46,275 bases of DNA. Origin: an uncultured Collinsella sp. GTDB taxonomy: Bacteria > Actinomycetota > Coriobacteriia > Coriobacteriales > Coriobacteriaceae. Location: assembly GCA_900757185.1 (NCBI GenBank), contig CAAEMX010000042.1, forward strand, positions 1 through 46,275, in the 5' to 3' direction. The number at the start of each line of letters is the position of its first letter. The first letter of the stretch is position 1. A program made the position numbers and the translations under genes. The notes under the pieces are model-generated. The model ran no database searches. It was not told where the DNA came from and saw only the letters and a program-made list of their open reading frames with translations. Of this stretch, positions 31,374 to 39,364 are shown piece after piece.

Positions 31374-32165
31374 TTACTCCTCGTCGTCCTCGTCGTCCGA
31401 GAACAGGTCCAGACGGCTCACGAACAGGCCCTCCTTGCCCTCGCGCGCGGTAATGACCACGCGAGCGATGGCGAGCGAAATCTCGTAGAGCGAGAGCAGG
31501 GCGCCATACATGAGACCCAGCGTAACGGGCGAGCCGTCGGGCGTAATCACAGCCGAGCCCACAAGCAGGCCTACGTACACGTAGCGCCAGGCGCTGCGGA
31601 AGGCCGCATAGGACACGATGTGAAAGACGGACAGATAGAAGATGATGAGCGGCAGCTCAAACGCCACACCAAAGCCGATCATAAAGAGCAGCTCCATGTT
31701 GACGTAGTTCTCCAGGTCGGGCAGCGCCGTAGCGACGGCCGAGGTCTCGCCGATGAGCCACTCAAAGCCCGCCGGGATGATGATGAAATAGCAGAAGATG
31801 GCACCCAGGAAGAACAGCACCGTCGAGGCGAGCACCGTGGGCACGACCCACTTGCGCTCGTTGGGGCGCAGCGCCGGCAGGAAAAATGCCAGGATCTGCC
31901 AGATGATCATGGGCGTGCACATGACCACGGCCATCTTGATGGCCAGCGAGAAGCGCAGGCCAAAGCCGCCGAGTGTGGTGGTGATGTAGAACTTACCGTC
32001 CGGCACAAACGAGCGGATGGGGTCTTCCAGGATATCGAGCACCACGGGCGTGGCAAAGTACAGCACGATGGCGGCGGCAAACACCGACACGACCACGATG
32101 GTCAGGCGGCGACGGAGCTCTCCCAAGTGATCGAAGAGCGGCATACGAGCAGGTCCGATAGGCAT
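31374..32165 (-). CDS. tatC: Sec-independent protein translocase TatC
   Basis: A 263-residue, six-span membrane protein that recognises twin-arginine signal peptides. The N-terminal LFDHLGELRRRL (about 10-21) is the Tat motif (H-L-x-E-L-R-x-R). FYITTTLGGFGLRFSLAIKM, then PALRPNERKW (conserved P and E of the first cytoplasmic loop) and FGVAFELPLIIFYL (F-E-x-P) follow in the normal order. The acidic C-terminus (FSDDEDDEE) is extra. Its ATG at 32165 overlaps the tatA stop by one base (TAATG), and GGGAGG lies before it. Confidence 0.95.
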   Translation of the reverse strand: MPIGPARMPLFDHLGELRRRLTIVVVSVFAAAIVLYFATPVVLDILEDPIRSFVPDGKFYITTTLGGFGLRFSLAIKMAVVMCTPMIIWQILAFFLPALRPNERKWVVPTVLASTVLFFLGAIFCYFIIIPAGFEWLIGETSAVATALPDLENYVNMELLFMIGFGVAFELPLIIFYLSVFHIVSYAAFRSAWRYVYVGLLVGSAVITPDGSPVTLGLMYGALLSLYEISLAIARVVITAREGKEGLFVSRLDLFSDDEDDEE

Positions 32166-32737
32166 TACTCATCGCCTCCCTTCGGGGCGTCGGCGGCAGC
32201 AGTCTCGGCAGCGTCCTCGGCCTCGAGCTCGCGAGCGAGCTGGTCGACGACGGCCTTGCGCTTGCGGGGACGACGGGCGTAGAGGTCAGCCGTCGTGGGC
32301 TCTGCCAGCTCGGGCTCGGGCTCTGCAGCAGGCTCGGGCTCGACGGCAGCAGCAGGCTCTGTACCCTCGGCCTCATCAACAGCGCCTTCGCCCTCAGCAG
32401 CACCCTCGCTTGCGGCCTTCTCGGCAGCAAGACGGGCGCGACGCTCGGCAAAGGTCTCCTTCTTGGCGGGCGCTGCCGTCTCGGCGGCATCCTCGTCCAC
32501 ATCGGAATCGTCGTCGGTCGCAGCAGTCTTCTTGCGCTTGACCGGGGCCGACGCGGCCTCGCTCACCGGATCGATAATCTCGGACTGAACAACGGCCGTC
32601 ATCTTTTCCTGCGTCTCGCGGAACTGACGGATGGCACGGCCGATCGTGCGGCCCATCTGCGGGAGCTTATCCGGGCCAAACAGCAAAAAGCCGAAGACCA
32701 CGATGATCGCGAGCTCACCCTCTCCAATACCAAACAC
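32165..32737 (-). CDS. tatA: Twin-arginine translocase subunit TatA/TatB with long acidic tail
   Basis: A 190-residue Tat pore or adaptor subunit. The N-terminal GIGEGELAIIVVFGFLLFGPDKLPQMGRTIGRAIRQF has the membrane helix, the F-G-P hinge and the amphipathic helix expected of TatA/TatB. The remaining 140 residues are a low-complexity Ala/Glu/Pro/Lys tail, longer than in typical TatA (about 90 residues). The start is taken as GTG at 32737, five bases after GGAGG; an out-of-frame ATG overlaps. The stop overlaps the tatC start by one base. TATACT at 32813-32818 on the minus strand may be its -10. Confidence 0.85.
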   Translation of the reverse strand: MFGIGEGELAIIVVFGFLLFGPDKLPQMGRTIGRAIRQFRETQEKMTAVVQSEIIDPVSEAASAPVKRKKTAATDDDSDVDEDAAETAAPAKKETFAERRARLAAEKAASEGAAEGEGAVDEAEGTEPAAAVEPEPAAEPEPELAEPTTADLYARRPRKRKAVVDQLARELEAEDAAETAAADAPKGGDE

Positions 32738-32818
32738 ACATACCTCCAAGGCTCGATGTGAGTCGAGCCCGCACCGCGCCATTCGGCCGGAACTCGTCTA
32801 TTCATTCGGTCAAGTATA

Positions 32819-32846
32819 GCGCCCGGACGCCAAAACGTCCGAGCGC
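32819..32846 (-). other. Hairpin before the Tat operon
   Basis: GCGCCCGGACG (32819-32829) and CGTCCGAGCGC (32836-32846) form an 11-base stem with one mismatch. It lies after the STAS gene and directly before the TATACT box of the Tat operon. No T-tract follows, so a terminator for the STAS gene is only possible. Confidence 0.45.
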
Positions 32847-32890
32847 ATCACAAACATATGCCAAACGGCACGCCCTTTTGGGGGCAAAGA

Positions 32891-33205
32891 TTATGCAGCG
32901 GTGATCGAAATCTCCTGGTCGACGCCCAACAGCTGAACCACGCGCATCACCGGGGGCTGCACGTTGACGCAGCTAAAACGCTTACCATGATCAGCTGCGT
33001 GGTGTGCGGCGCCCACAAGCACGCCAATGCCCGTCGAATCGATGTAGCTCACCTGGGCAAAATCGAGCTCAACGGCCTCAGTGGGCTGCTCGAGCGCCAG
33101 GTCGATGGCATTGCGCAGGCTATCGGCGTTAGAGATATCGATCTCACCGGTCACCTTAATGGTGTAGAGCTCTGGCGTGGGGTTGGTGGAAATACCCAAA
33201 TCCAT
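32891..33205 (-). CDS. STAS-domain anti-sigma factor antagonist
   Basis: A 104-residue single STAS-domain protein like SpoIIAA/RsbV. SYIDSTGIGVLVGAAHHA (about 53-70) contains the serine that is phosphorylated by the partner kinase anti-sigma factor, and TGEIDISNADSLRNAI is the first strand-helix pair. It would release a sigma factor by binding its anti-sigma factor. Neither the anti-sigma kinase nor the sigma factor is encoded here. The ATG at 33205 follows AAAGGAG at six bases. The 68-base gap to the aminotransferase gene shows no clear signal. Confidence 0.9.
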   Translation of the reverse strand: MDLGISTNPTPELYTIKVTGEIDISNADSLRNAIDLALEQPTEAVELDFAQVSYIDSTGIGVLVGAAHHAADHGKRFSCVNVQPPVMRVVQLLGVDQEISITAA

Positions 33206-33271
33206 GTATACGCTCCTTTACGTATCGAAAGTGCGGATAGTACTAGGCGCGGACTTGCGGGGCCCTACGCG

Positions 33272-34576
33272 TTAGGCGCGCTCGGCACGAGCAAGCTCGG
33301 CAGCGACGAGCTTGACAGCCAGCACCAGCACATCGAGCGCAGCCTCCAGGTCCTCGACCGTGGGATAGCTCGGCGCGATGCGGATGTTGGTGTCGCGCGG
33401 ATCCTTGCCATAAGGCCAGGTGGCACCAGCCGGCGTGAGCTTGACGCCCAGGTCGGCACAAAGCGCGGCGACCTTCTGGGCCGAGCCCTCGGGGCCATCG
33501 AAACTCACAAAGTAGCCGCCATGGGGATGAGTCCAAGTGGCGCAACCCGTGTTACCCAAGCCCTCGGTGAGTTTACGCTCAACGGCCTCAAAGCGCGGGC
33601 GCAGGAACTCGGCATGCTTTTTCATGTGCTCCTTGACCGCCTCGATGGTGGGAAGGAAACGCACGTGACGCAGCTGGTTGAGCTTGTCGGCGCTAATAAG
33701 ACCGGCCTTCAGGCGCTTGGAGAACTCGGCGATGACCGCGGGGCTCGCACCGATAAAGCCGATGCCGGCACCCGGGAAGGTGATCTTGGACGTCGAGGCA
33801 AAGGCCACCACGCGGTCCTCGGTGCCCGCCGCGCGGGCAAGATCGAAGATGTTGGCGAGCTCGTCGGTCTCGTCGTACAGGTCGTGCACGCAGTAGGCGT
33901 TGTCCCAGAAGATGCGGAAATCGGGCGCGGCCGTGGGCATCTCGACCAGGCGACGCACAGTGTCCTCGCTAAAGGTGATGCCCGTGGGGTTGGAATACTT
34001 GGGCACGCACCAGATGCCCTTGATGGAGTCGTCGGTGGCAACCAGGCGCTCAACCTCGTCCATGTCGGGGCCGTTGTCGGTCATCGCGACGGGGACGTTC
34101 TCGATGCCCAAGTCGGCGGTGATGCCAAAGTGGCGATCGTAGCCGGGAACGGGGCACAGGAACTTGACCTTCTTGCCGTCGTGCGCTGCCTCGTAAGCCT
34201 CCCAAGGGTCGCTGCCGCACGAGCCGCAACGCCAGAACATACCGGCGATATCGTGCTCGATCAGCAGGCTCGATGAGCCCAGTACGAGCGTCTGCTCGGC
34301 AGGACAACCCAGGAACTCCCCCGCCAGCTTGCGTGCCGAGGGAATGCCCTCGAAGCAACCGTAGTTGGAGCAGTCGACATTGCCGTCGTGCAGATCGGCA
34401 TCGGCATTGAGGATATCGAGCATGGGGCGAGAAATGTTCACCTGGGAGGGCGACGGCTTGCCGCGCGCCATGTCGAGCGCCAGGCCCTTGGCCTTGACCT
34501 CGGCAACCTCGGCTTTAAGCGCCTCGATGGCGGCATCGAGTTCGGTGGTTTCCATCTTCTGGTAGATCGTCTGCAT
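33272..34576 (-). CDS. Pyridoxal-phosphate aminotransferase (MocR-like aspartate aminotransferase)
   Basis: A 434-residue fold-type I aminotransferase. DCSNYGCFEGIPSARKLAGE (about 68-87) is the early substrate-side segment, KYSNPTGITFSEDTV (about 189-203) contains the N-P-T-G active-site motif, NAYCVHDLYDE the Asp that holds the pyridine nitrogen, and ASTSKITFPGAGIGF the PLP-binding Lys. NIRIAPSYP near the C-terminus has the carboxylate-binding Arg. The layout (no HTH domain, yet this active-site style) resembles the MocR-like aspartate aminotransferases of actinobacteria. The ATG at 34576 follows AAAGG at a longer spacing. TATACT at 34619-34624 on the minus strand is a good -10. Confidence 0.85.
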   Translation of the reverse strand: MQTIYQKMETTELDAAIEALKAEVAEVKAKGLALDMARGKPSPSQVNISRPMLDILNADADLHDGNVDCSNYGCFEGIPSARKLAGEFLGCPAEQTLVLGSSSLLIEHDIAGMFWRCGSCGSDPWEAYEAAHDGKKVKFLCPVPGYDRHFGITADLGIENVPVAMTDNGPDMDEVERLVATDDSIKGIWCVPKYSNPTGITFSEDTVRRLVEMPTAAPDFRIFWDNAYCVHDLYDETDELANIFDLARAAGTEDRVVAFASTSKITFPGAGIGFIGASPAVIAEFSKRLKAGLISADKLNQLRHVRFLPTIEAVKEHMKKHAEFLRPRFEAVERKLTEGLGNTGCATWTHPHGGYFVSFDGPEGSAQKVAALCADLGVKLTPAGATWPYGKDPRDTNIRIAPSYPTVEDLEAALDVLVLAVKLVAAELARAERA

Positions 34577-34726
34577 GGGGTGCGACCTTTCGCGAAGCGG
34601 TACGTTGCAGTTCGTCTAAGTATAGACCGCCATCGTCGCAACGTTATGAAGCCGTGATAGATTAAGTTCATCGCAATCAATTACGAATCGCCGCGCATGC
34701 CGGCGTGGGGCGCCCAAGGAGGCACT

Positions 34727-34981
34727 ATGGAGTACGGATCGTTTCAGGCCGAGGAATTCGGCGACTTGCAGCGCCTGGTCGACGGACTGTTTTACGACCG
34801 CCACGCCATCGACCGCCTGGATCTGATCGTACAGGCCGAAATCTTGGACCTGGCGCCCGACCTCATGGAGATCGTGAATCTTTTGCCGCCCGGCTACTAC
34901 GACCGCCAGTCACTTTGCGACCAGCTCAACTCCGCCTTGGCCGCCCACGGCTGGGGCGCCGTCTACGGAACGGTGGAATAA
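34727..34981 (+). CDS. Small conserved-looking hypothetical protein
   Basis: An 84-residue acidic protein of no recognised family. It is fully soluble, with likely helices in FQAEEFGDLQRLVDGLFYDRHAIDRLDLI and LDLAPDLMEIVNLLPPGYYDR and a short C-terminal strand. It has an excellent ribosome site (AAGGAGG at four bases) and codon use like its neighbours, supporting that it is real. It is divergent from the aminotransferase gene and followed by a copy of the GAGTACTGTTAC repeat and a strong terminator. Function unknown. Confidence 0.65.
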   Translation: MEYGSFQAEEFGDLQRLVDGLFYDRHAIDRLDLIVQAEILDLAPDLMEIVNLLPPGYYDRQSLCDQLNSALAAHGWGAVYGTVE

Positions 34982-35028
34982 GCCTCGAGGCCGGCAATTT
35001 GGCCCGCTTCCCGACCTTGGCGAGGCTT

Positions 35029-35096
35029 GTTTTAGGGCTTGTGGCCAAAAAAGGGCAAATATGAGTACTGTTACCTTTTTAGTAGCAGCGATTTTT
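35029..35096 (+). repeat. GAGTACTGTTAC dispersed repeat, copy B
   Basis: Running from GTTTTAGGG through GGCAAATATGAGTACTGTTA to TTTAGTAGCAGCGATTTT, this matches copy A (19272-19338) at almost every central base. It lies in the 373-base gap between convergent genes, upstream of the terminator at 35228-35264. Confidence 0.78.
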
Positions 35097-35227
35097 GGTC
35101 GAAATCGGCAAAACTCGACTTGAAACTTCCTAATCACCGTCAGCTAGCGCCAAATTGGAAGTCGATGGTCACTCATTAACGTACAGTTCTTATAACTTTG
35201 TTCATTATTTTCCGCACCTAAAATGAT

Positions 35228-35264
35228 ACGCCGTTTGTGACAGTACTCACAAACGGCGTTTTTT
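35228..35264 (+). terminator. Strong intrinsic terminator with CAGTAC loop
   Basis: A perfect 13-base stem (ACGCCGTTTGTGA / TCACAAACGGCGT) closes the six-base loop CAGTAC and is followed by TTTTTT on the plus strand. The loop shares GTACTG with the nearby dispersed repeat. It lies 247 bases past the small plus-strand gene. Confidence 0.85.
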
Positions 35265-35354
35265 GACCACTGGCGTGTCTGGCAGGCGGCAAGCACCGCC
35301 CGAATCCGCATTTTGAACGCGCCCGAATCGGTTCTGGAGCCGGTTTTCGCGCTC

Positions 35355-36713
35355 TTACTCGTCTTTGGGCGAGGGATGCTTGCAGACCACGCTCATGTAG
35401 ATCATGCCGAGCACGGCTGCGGTGACCGAACCGGCGAGAATAGCGGCCTTGGCTGCAAGAACCTCAAACTGGGCCGTCGGGAAGGCAAGGCCGCTGATGA
35501 GAATCGACATGGTAAAGCCGATACCGCCCAGAATGCCCACGCCGGCAATCATGTGCCAGTTGACATTGTGCGGCAGCTCGCAGGCCTTAAGCTTAACCAG
35601 GGCAAACGTCATACCAAAGATGCCGATCGGCTTGCCCAGCAGCATGCCAAAGTACACGCCGAGCGTCACCGGGTCGGTGAGCAGCGTGCTCATGTCCACG
35701 CCCACTAAGCGAACCTGAGCGTTTACGAACGCAAAGATCGGCAGGATCACAAAGTTGACCGGCGTGGAGATCAGACGCTCCATGCGGATAAGCGGCGGGG
35801 TCACGCGGTGCATGACGCGCTCGACCTTGGTTGTCGAGACGGTAAAGTCATGCTGGCCCAGGATGTGTGCCTCATCATCGTAGCGGTCATCGAGCAGCGG
35901 CAGGCACTCGCCCAGCCAATCGGTGAGGCTATCGAGCTTGACGCCACACTTGGCCGGGATGGTAAAGGCCAAGATGACGCCAGCAAGCGTGGCATGTACG
36001 CCGCTCTTGAACATGCAGAACCACAGCAGCAGCCCCAGTACCGAATACGGGGCAAGGCGGTAATGCTGCGTCTTGTTAAGCCACACGAGCGCGCAGGTCA
36101 CAAGCGCGGCGGCGCCCAACCAAAACGGATTGGGGCTCTGACCGTAGAAGATGGCGATGGCGGCGATGGAGATCAGGTCGTCGGCGATGGCGAGCGTCGA
36201 GAAGAACACGCGCACGCCGTTGGGCACGCGGTTGCCCAAAAGCGACAGCACGCCCAGCGCAAAGGCAATATCGGTTGCCATGGGAATGGCCCAGCCGTTG
36301 TGCGCGCCGGCATGGTTAAAGATCAGGTAGATGCAGGCGGGAACGACGACACCGCCCACGGCCGCCAGCATGGGAAGCATGGCCTGACGCGGATTCTTGA
36401 GCTCGCCGACCGTCATCTCGTACTTAAGCTCAATGCCCACCAACAAAAAGAAAATCGCCATGAGGAAGTCGTTGACGAAAAGCTCAACGGTGAGACCAGC
36501 CGTAAGGTTGCCCAGACCCACATACAGCGGGGTCTCCAAAAAGTGATGGATGGCCTCGTAGGCATCGGTATTGGCGCAGATAACGGCGGCGATAGCGGCG
36601 AAGACCATGACGGCGGCGGAAATCGTGCCGTTCTCGGCGATGCGCTCCCAAATGTCGTGACGTTCAAAGCGCTTGCGCTCACGAACGTTGAACAGCTGCT
36701 CAGTTGCTGCCAT
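35355..36713 (-). CDS. nhaA: Na+/H+ antiporter NhaA
   Basis: A 452-residue, 12-span sodium/proton antiporter that exports Na+ in exchange for protons. MATDIAFALGVLSLLG (about 156-171) holds the first conserved Asp and the Gly-rich loop, and ADDLISIAAIAIFY (about 182-195) the ion-binding Asp pair that in E. coli is Asp163/Asp164. HATLAGVILAFTIP and GKPIGIFGMTFALVKLK, with GVGILGGIGFTMSI near the end, are the later family signatures. It is longer than E. coli NhaA (388) mainly through an inserted loop (about 270-310). The ATG at 36713 follows AAAGGAG at six bases; an 18-codon extension is less likely. A terminator-like hairpin sits in its leader. Confidence 0.93.
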   Translation of the reverse strand: MAATEQLFNVRERKRFERHDIWERIAENGTISAAVMVFAAIAAVICANTDAYEAIHHFLETPLYVGLGNLTAGLTVELFVNDFLMAIFFLLVGIELKYEMTVGELKNPRQAMLPMLAAVGGVVVPACIYLIFNHAGAHNGWAIPMATDIAFALGVLSLLGNRVPNGVRVFFSTLAIADDLISIAAIAIFYGQSPNPFWLGAAALVTCALVWLNKTQHYRLAPYSVLGLLLWFCMFKSGVHATLAGVILAFTIPAKCGVKLDSLTDWLGECLPLLDDRYDDEAHILGQHDFTVSTTKVERVMHRVTPPLIRMERLISTPVNFVILPIFAFVNAQVRLVGVDMSTLLTDPVTLGVYFGMLLGKPIGIFGMTFALVKLKACELPHNVNWHMIAGVGILGGIGFTMSILISGLAFPTAQFEVLAAKAAILAGSVTAAVLGMIYMSVVCKHPSPKDE

Positions 36714-36746
36714 GGGCGGCTCCTTTCTCGGGAAAGCTCCCGTCTT

Positions 36747-36782
36747 AAAAAAGCACGGCCCGCCCAAGTGGCGGCGCCGCGC
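36747..36782 (-). terminator. Terminator-like hairpin in the nhaA leader
   Basis: On the minus strand CCGCC and GGCGG pair, with outer GC-rich imperfect pairs (GC-CGG / CCG-GC), followed by TTTTTT. It lies 34 bases before the nhaA ATG and well after the ppaC terminator, so it would cut off nhaA transcripts that start upstream of 36782. Confidence 0.55.
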
Positions 36783-36857
36783 TCTAACGTATTACGCTTG
36801 CATCTAGCCTACCCTGCACGACAAGCACGCAGGCGTGGCCGAAAAGCGGAACCACAG

Positions 36858-36878
36858 GTTGAACATTATTTGCTCAAC
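36858..36878. promoter_or_regulatory. Palindrome upstream of nhaA
   Basis: GTTGAACATTATTTGCTCAAC is an 8-base imperfect inverted repeat with a short AT-rich centre, 145 bases before the nhaA start and downstream of the ppaC terminator. It is a candidate operator; no regulator is known. Confidence 0.35.
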
Positions 36879-36921
36879 GGCACGGGCACGCCTGTCCAAG
36901 AGACGACGCGGCGCCGTGCAC

Positions 36922-36960
36922 AAAAAACGACCGGAGCGCGGGACGTCCGCGATCCGGTCG
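36922..36960 (-). terminator. Terminator of ppaC
   Basis: On the minus strand CGACCGGA...TCCGGTCG forms an imperfect stem with an inner CGCGG/CCGCG pairing, followed by six T. It lies 21 bases after the pyrophosphatase stop. Confidence 0.85.
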
Positions 36961-36980
36961 TGGCGTTTGGTCAACTAAAC

Positions 36981-37904
36981 CTAGCAGGCGGCCATGATGG
37001 GGGCAGCGACCTGCTTCTTACGGGAGAGGACACCCGGCATCCAGACGCCGTCGTGCTCGTCGGCAATGCCCAGGCCCTTCTGAGCGGCCTCGGTCTCGCC
37101 CTCGAGCAGGACCTGCGAGCCCTCCTCCATGATGTCAGTGATGCACAGGACAATGCCATCGGCACCCTTCTCGGCGGCGTAGGCACGCATGGCCTCGCGA
37201 ATCTCGTCGATCATGCCGAGCGCACGACTCTTGTCGACGGTCTCGTACTGGCCGATGAGCAGCTTCTTGCCGGCGGGCTCGAACATCTTGATGTCGTTGC
37301 CGACCATCTCGGCTGCGGTGAAGGAGCCGGACGGACGGGTGAGGAAGACCTCCATGCCAAACTTGACCGGGTCGACACCCACCTGCTCGCCGAGCTTGGC
37401 GGCGACAGCGCGGTCGACATCGGTGGTGGTGGGACTCTTGAGCATGAGCGTGTCGGTCATCATGGCCGAGAGCAGCAGCTTGGCCTGGACGTCGGAAAGC
37501 TCAACGCCGAGCACGTCGGCGAGCTTGGTGACGATGGTGCAGCTGGAGCCCCAGGGCAGGCAGATGTAGTGCAGCGGGCCGGCGGTCTCGAAGTCGCCGA
37601 TGCGGTGATGATCGACAACGCCAAAGACCGTGGCGTCCTTAAGGCCGGCGACGGACTGGGCAGACTCGTTGTGGTCAGTGAGGACGACGAGCTGACCGGC
37701 CTCGACGGACTCGATCACGCGGGGCTCGGCGATGCCGGCGTCGGCGAGCAGCTTGGCGGACTCGGCCGGAAGCTGACCAAGGGCGCAGGCCTCGTAGGTG
37801 TTGCCGGCATACTCAACCTGGTTGAGCAGCTGGGACAGGACGACGGCGCTCATGATGGCGTCGTTATCGGGGTTCTGGTGACCAAAGACAAGAACGTTTG
37901 CCAT
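36981..37904 (-). CDS. ppaC: Manganese-dependent inorganic pyrophosphatase
   Basis: A 307-residue family II pyrophosphatase that splits PPi from biosynthetic reactions. The DHH-family metal residues are in place: FGHQNPDNDAI (7-17), LTDHNE (about 75-80) and VVDHHRIGD (about 96-104). The DHHA2 C-terminal domain ends with the substrate-binding SRKKQ (about 296-300). The ATG at 37904 follows GGAGG at six bases. The same-strand ROK kinase lies about 170 bases upstream, separated by a stem-loop region. Length is typical of the family (about 309). Confidence 0.95.
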   Translation of the reverse strand: MANVLVFGHQNPDNDAIMSAVVLSQLLNQVEYAGNTYEACALGQLPAESAKLLADAGIAEPRVIESVEAGQLVVLTDHNESAQSVAGLKDATVFGVVDHHRIGDFETAGPLHYICLPWGSSCTIVTKLADVLGVELSDVQAKLLLSAMMTDTLMLKSPTTTDVDRAVAAKLGEQVGVDPVKFGMEVFLTRPSGSFTAAEMVGNDIKMFEPAGKKLLIGQYETVDKSRALGMIDEIREAMRAYAAEKGADGIVLCITDIMEEGSQVLLEGETEAAQKGLGIADEHDGVWMPGVLSRKKQVAAPIMAAC

Positions 37905-38017
37905 GGATATCCTCCACTTGATATGTGTACTTGGACGTAGCTATGGTAGCACGCCGATGCCGAGCCTTCGCAGACGGAAGGGCTACGGCATATTTTGGGG
38001 CAGGCATGGAGGCCAAG

Positions 38018-38060
38018 GCTGTCCCTTTTGCACCATGTTGGTGCAAAGTAACCTGGCCCC
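38018..38060. other. TTTGCACC hairpin after the ROK kinase gene
   Basis: TTTGCACC (38021-38028) and GGTGCAAA (38034-38041) form an 8-base stem. The flanking GGGACAG on the minus strand recurs near 39091-39100 before the same gene. No T-tract follows; transcripts might be ended or protected here. Confidence 0.4.
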
Positions 38061-38070
38061 CTTGCACCGG

Positions 38071-39024
38071 CTATTTGCCGGCGGCGCGCAGGGCTACGTA
38101 AGCGGCACCGATGATGCCGGCGTCGTTGCCGAGCGAAGCGACCTTAATGGGCGTCTCGCGCGAGGCGGAGAGCGCGTACTGCTTAAAGTGCTCGCGGACC
38201 TTGTCGAGGTAGACATCGGCCGAAGCGGAAGCACCGCCGCCGATCAGGAACATCTCGGGATCGACCACGTTGGCAATAAGCGCCAGGGCGCGGCCGAGAT
38301 AGTCGGCCATGGTATCGGCAGCTGCCAGCGCGAGCTTGTCACCCTCGCGGCAGGCCTGGAACACGTCCTTGGAATCAGAAGGCCCGGTGAGCTCGATGGG
38401 CTCGACGCCCGCCTTCTTGCACTCGGCAAGGTAGTTACTCACCACGCCGGTGGCGCTGGAATACTGCTCCAGGTGGCCATGTCCGCCGCAGCCGCAGGTG
38501 CGCTCCTCTTCGGGGTTCAGGCACATGTGGCCAATCTCGCCGCCGGCGCCCACAACGCCCGACACCACGTCGCCGTTGACGATAACGCCGCCACCCACGC
38601 CGGTACCAATGGTGACCATCACCACGTTCTGTACGCCCTTGGCAGAGCCGAGCCAGGCCTCGCCCATGGCAGCGGCGTTGGCATCGTTCTCGTATTTAAC
38701 AACCGCGTCGGGGCAGTGCTCCTGAATGGCGACTCTTAGCTCGGGCAGGTTAATGGCAATGTTGGCCTTGACCTTGGCATCGCCCGATGCCGGGATGGGG
38801 CACGGAACGGCCAGGCCAATACCCGCCACAAAGGCGCGCGGAATCTGGGCCTTGGCGACCACCTGGTCGATAGCCTCGGTCACCGCGGCAAAGCCCGCGG
38901 CGTCAACGATAGGCGGCGTGGGCACGCTGGCCTTGGCCAGCAGGTTACCATCCTCGTCGAACAGGCCCTCCTTAACCGAAGTGCCGCCGACGTCGATGCC
39001 GATGTAATACTGCTTAGGTTCCAT
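38071..39024 (-). CDS. ROK family glucokinase
   Basis: A 317-residue sugar kinase of the ROK family. GIDVGGTSVKEGLFDEDG (9-26) is the ATP phosphate loop, NDANAAAMGEAWLG (about 114-127) holds the catalytic Asp, GTGVGGGVIVNG the adenosine side, and EIGHMCLNP with CGCGGHGHLEQYSS (about 178-191) the zinc motif and the Glu/His sugar contacts. Length and order fit bacterial glucokinases. The ATG at 39024 is chosen over an upstream extension because GAAAGGCGGG lies before it and MEPKQYYIGIDVGG is the normal N-terminus. It may also serve mannose or a related hexose; substrate not certain. Confidence 0.9.
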   Translation of the reverse strand: MEPKQYYIGIDVGGTSVKEGLFDEDGNLLAKASVPTPPIVDAAGFAAVTEAIDQVVAKAQIPRAFVAGIGLAVPCPIPASGDAKVKANIAINLPELRVAIQEHCPDAVVKYENDANAAAMGEAWLGSAKGVQNVVMVTIGTGVGGGVIVNGDVVSGVVGAGGEIGHMCLNPEEERTCGCGGHGHLEQYSSATGVVSNYLAECKKAGVEPIELTGPSDSKDVFQACREGDKLALAAADTMADYLGRALALIANVVDPEMFLIGGGASASADVYLDKVREHFKQYALSASRETPIKVASLGNDAGIIGAAYVALRAAGK

Positions 39025-39078
39025 GGGAGCCCGCCTTTCTCGTTTAAACATTGCCTGTATGGTACCGCTCCCAAGGCA

Positions 39079-39119
39079 AAAACCTGCCAAAAAGGGACAG
39101 GTTTGTTTTGGCAGGTTTT
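39079..39119. repeat. AAAACCTGCCAA inverted repeat before the ROK kinase gene
   Basis: A perfect 12-base inverted repeat, AAAACCTGCCAA (39079-39090) and TTGGCAGGTTTT (39108-39119), encloses a 17-base loop with GGGACAGGTTT. It lies 55 bases before the kinase start and would form a strong leader hairpin or palindromic operator. Confidence 0.6.
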
Positions 39120-39232
39120 ATCTGTGAAAACGCAGGGCATGGTATTTGGTTCGTTGGGTGGTAAAACGGCTCAACCCCATCCTCGAGTCGATCAATTTGC
39201 TCAATACCACATTATTCGAATGCATATTCATT

Positions 39233-39244
39233 TAGAGCGCTCTA
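39233..39244. promoter_or_regulatory. 12-base perfect palindrome TAGAGCGCTCTA
   Basis: A perfect palindrome in the AT-rich stretch between divergent ROK kinase and GntR genes. TGGTATT/AATACCA (39139-39145, 39202-39208) also form a spaced inverted repeat. Either could be the operator of the GntR regulator at 39365. The rest of 39120-39364 shows no gene. Confidence 0.45.
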
Positions 39245-39364
39245 GTTTTTAAAGAGAAGCGTTTTTTAATTAAACCTTTCTCGAACTTTTCAAAAACGCA
39301 ATAGGGATGCTTAGGTGTTGACTATACTTTCTTCTGTACTCAATCAAGCCGGAAAGGAGGTTCC

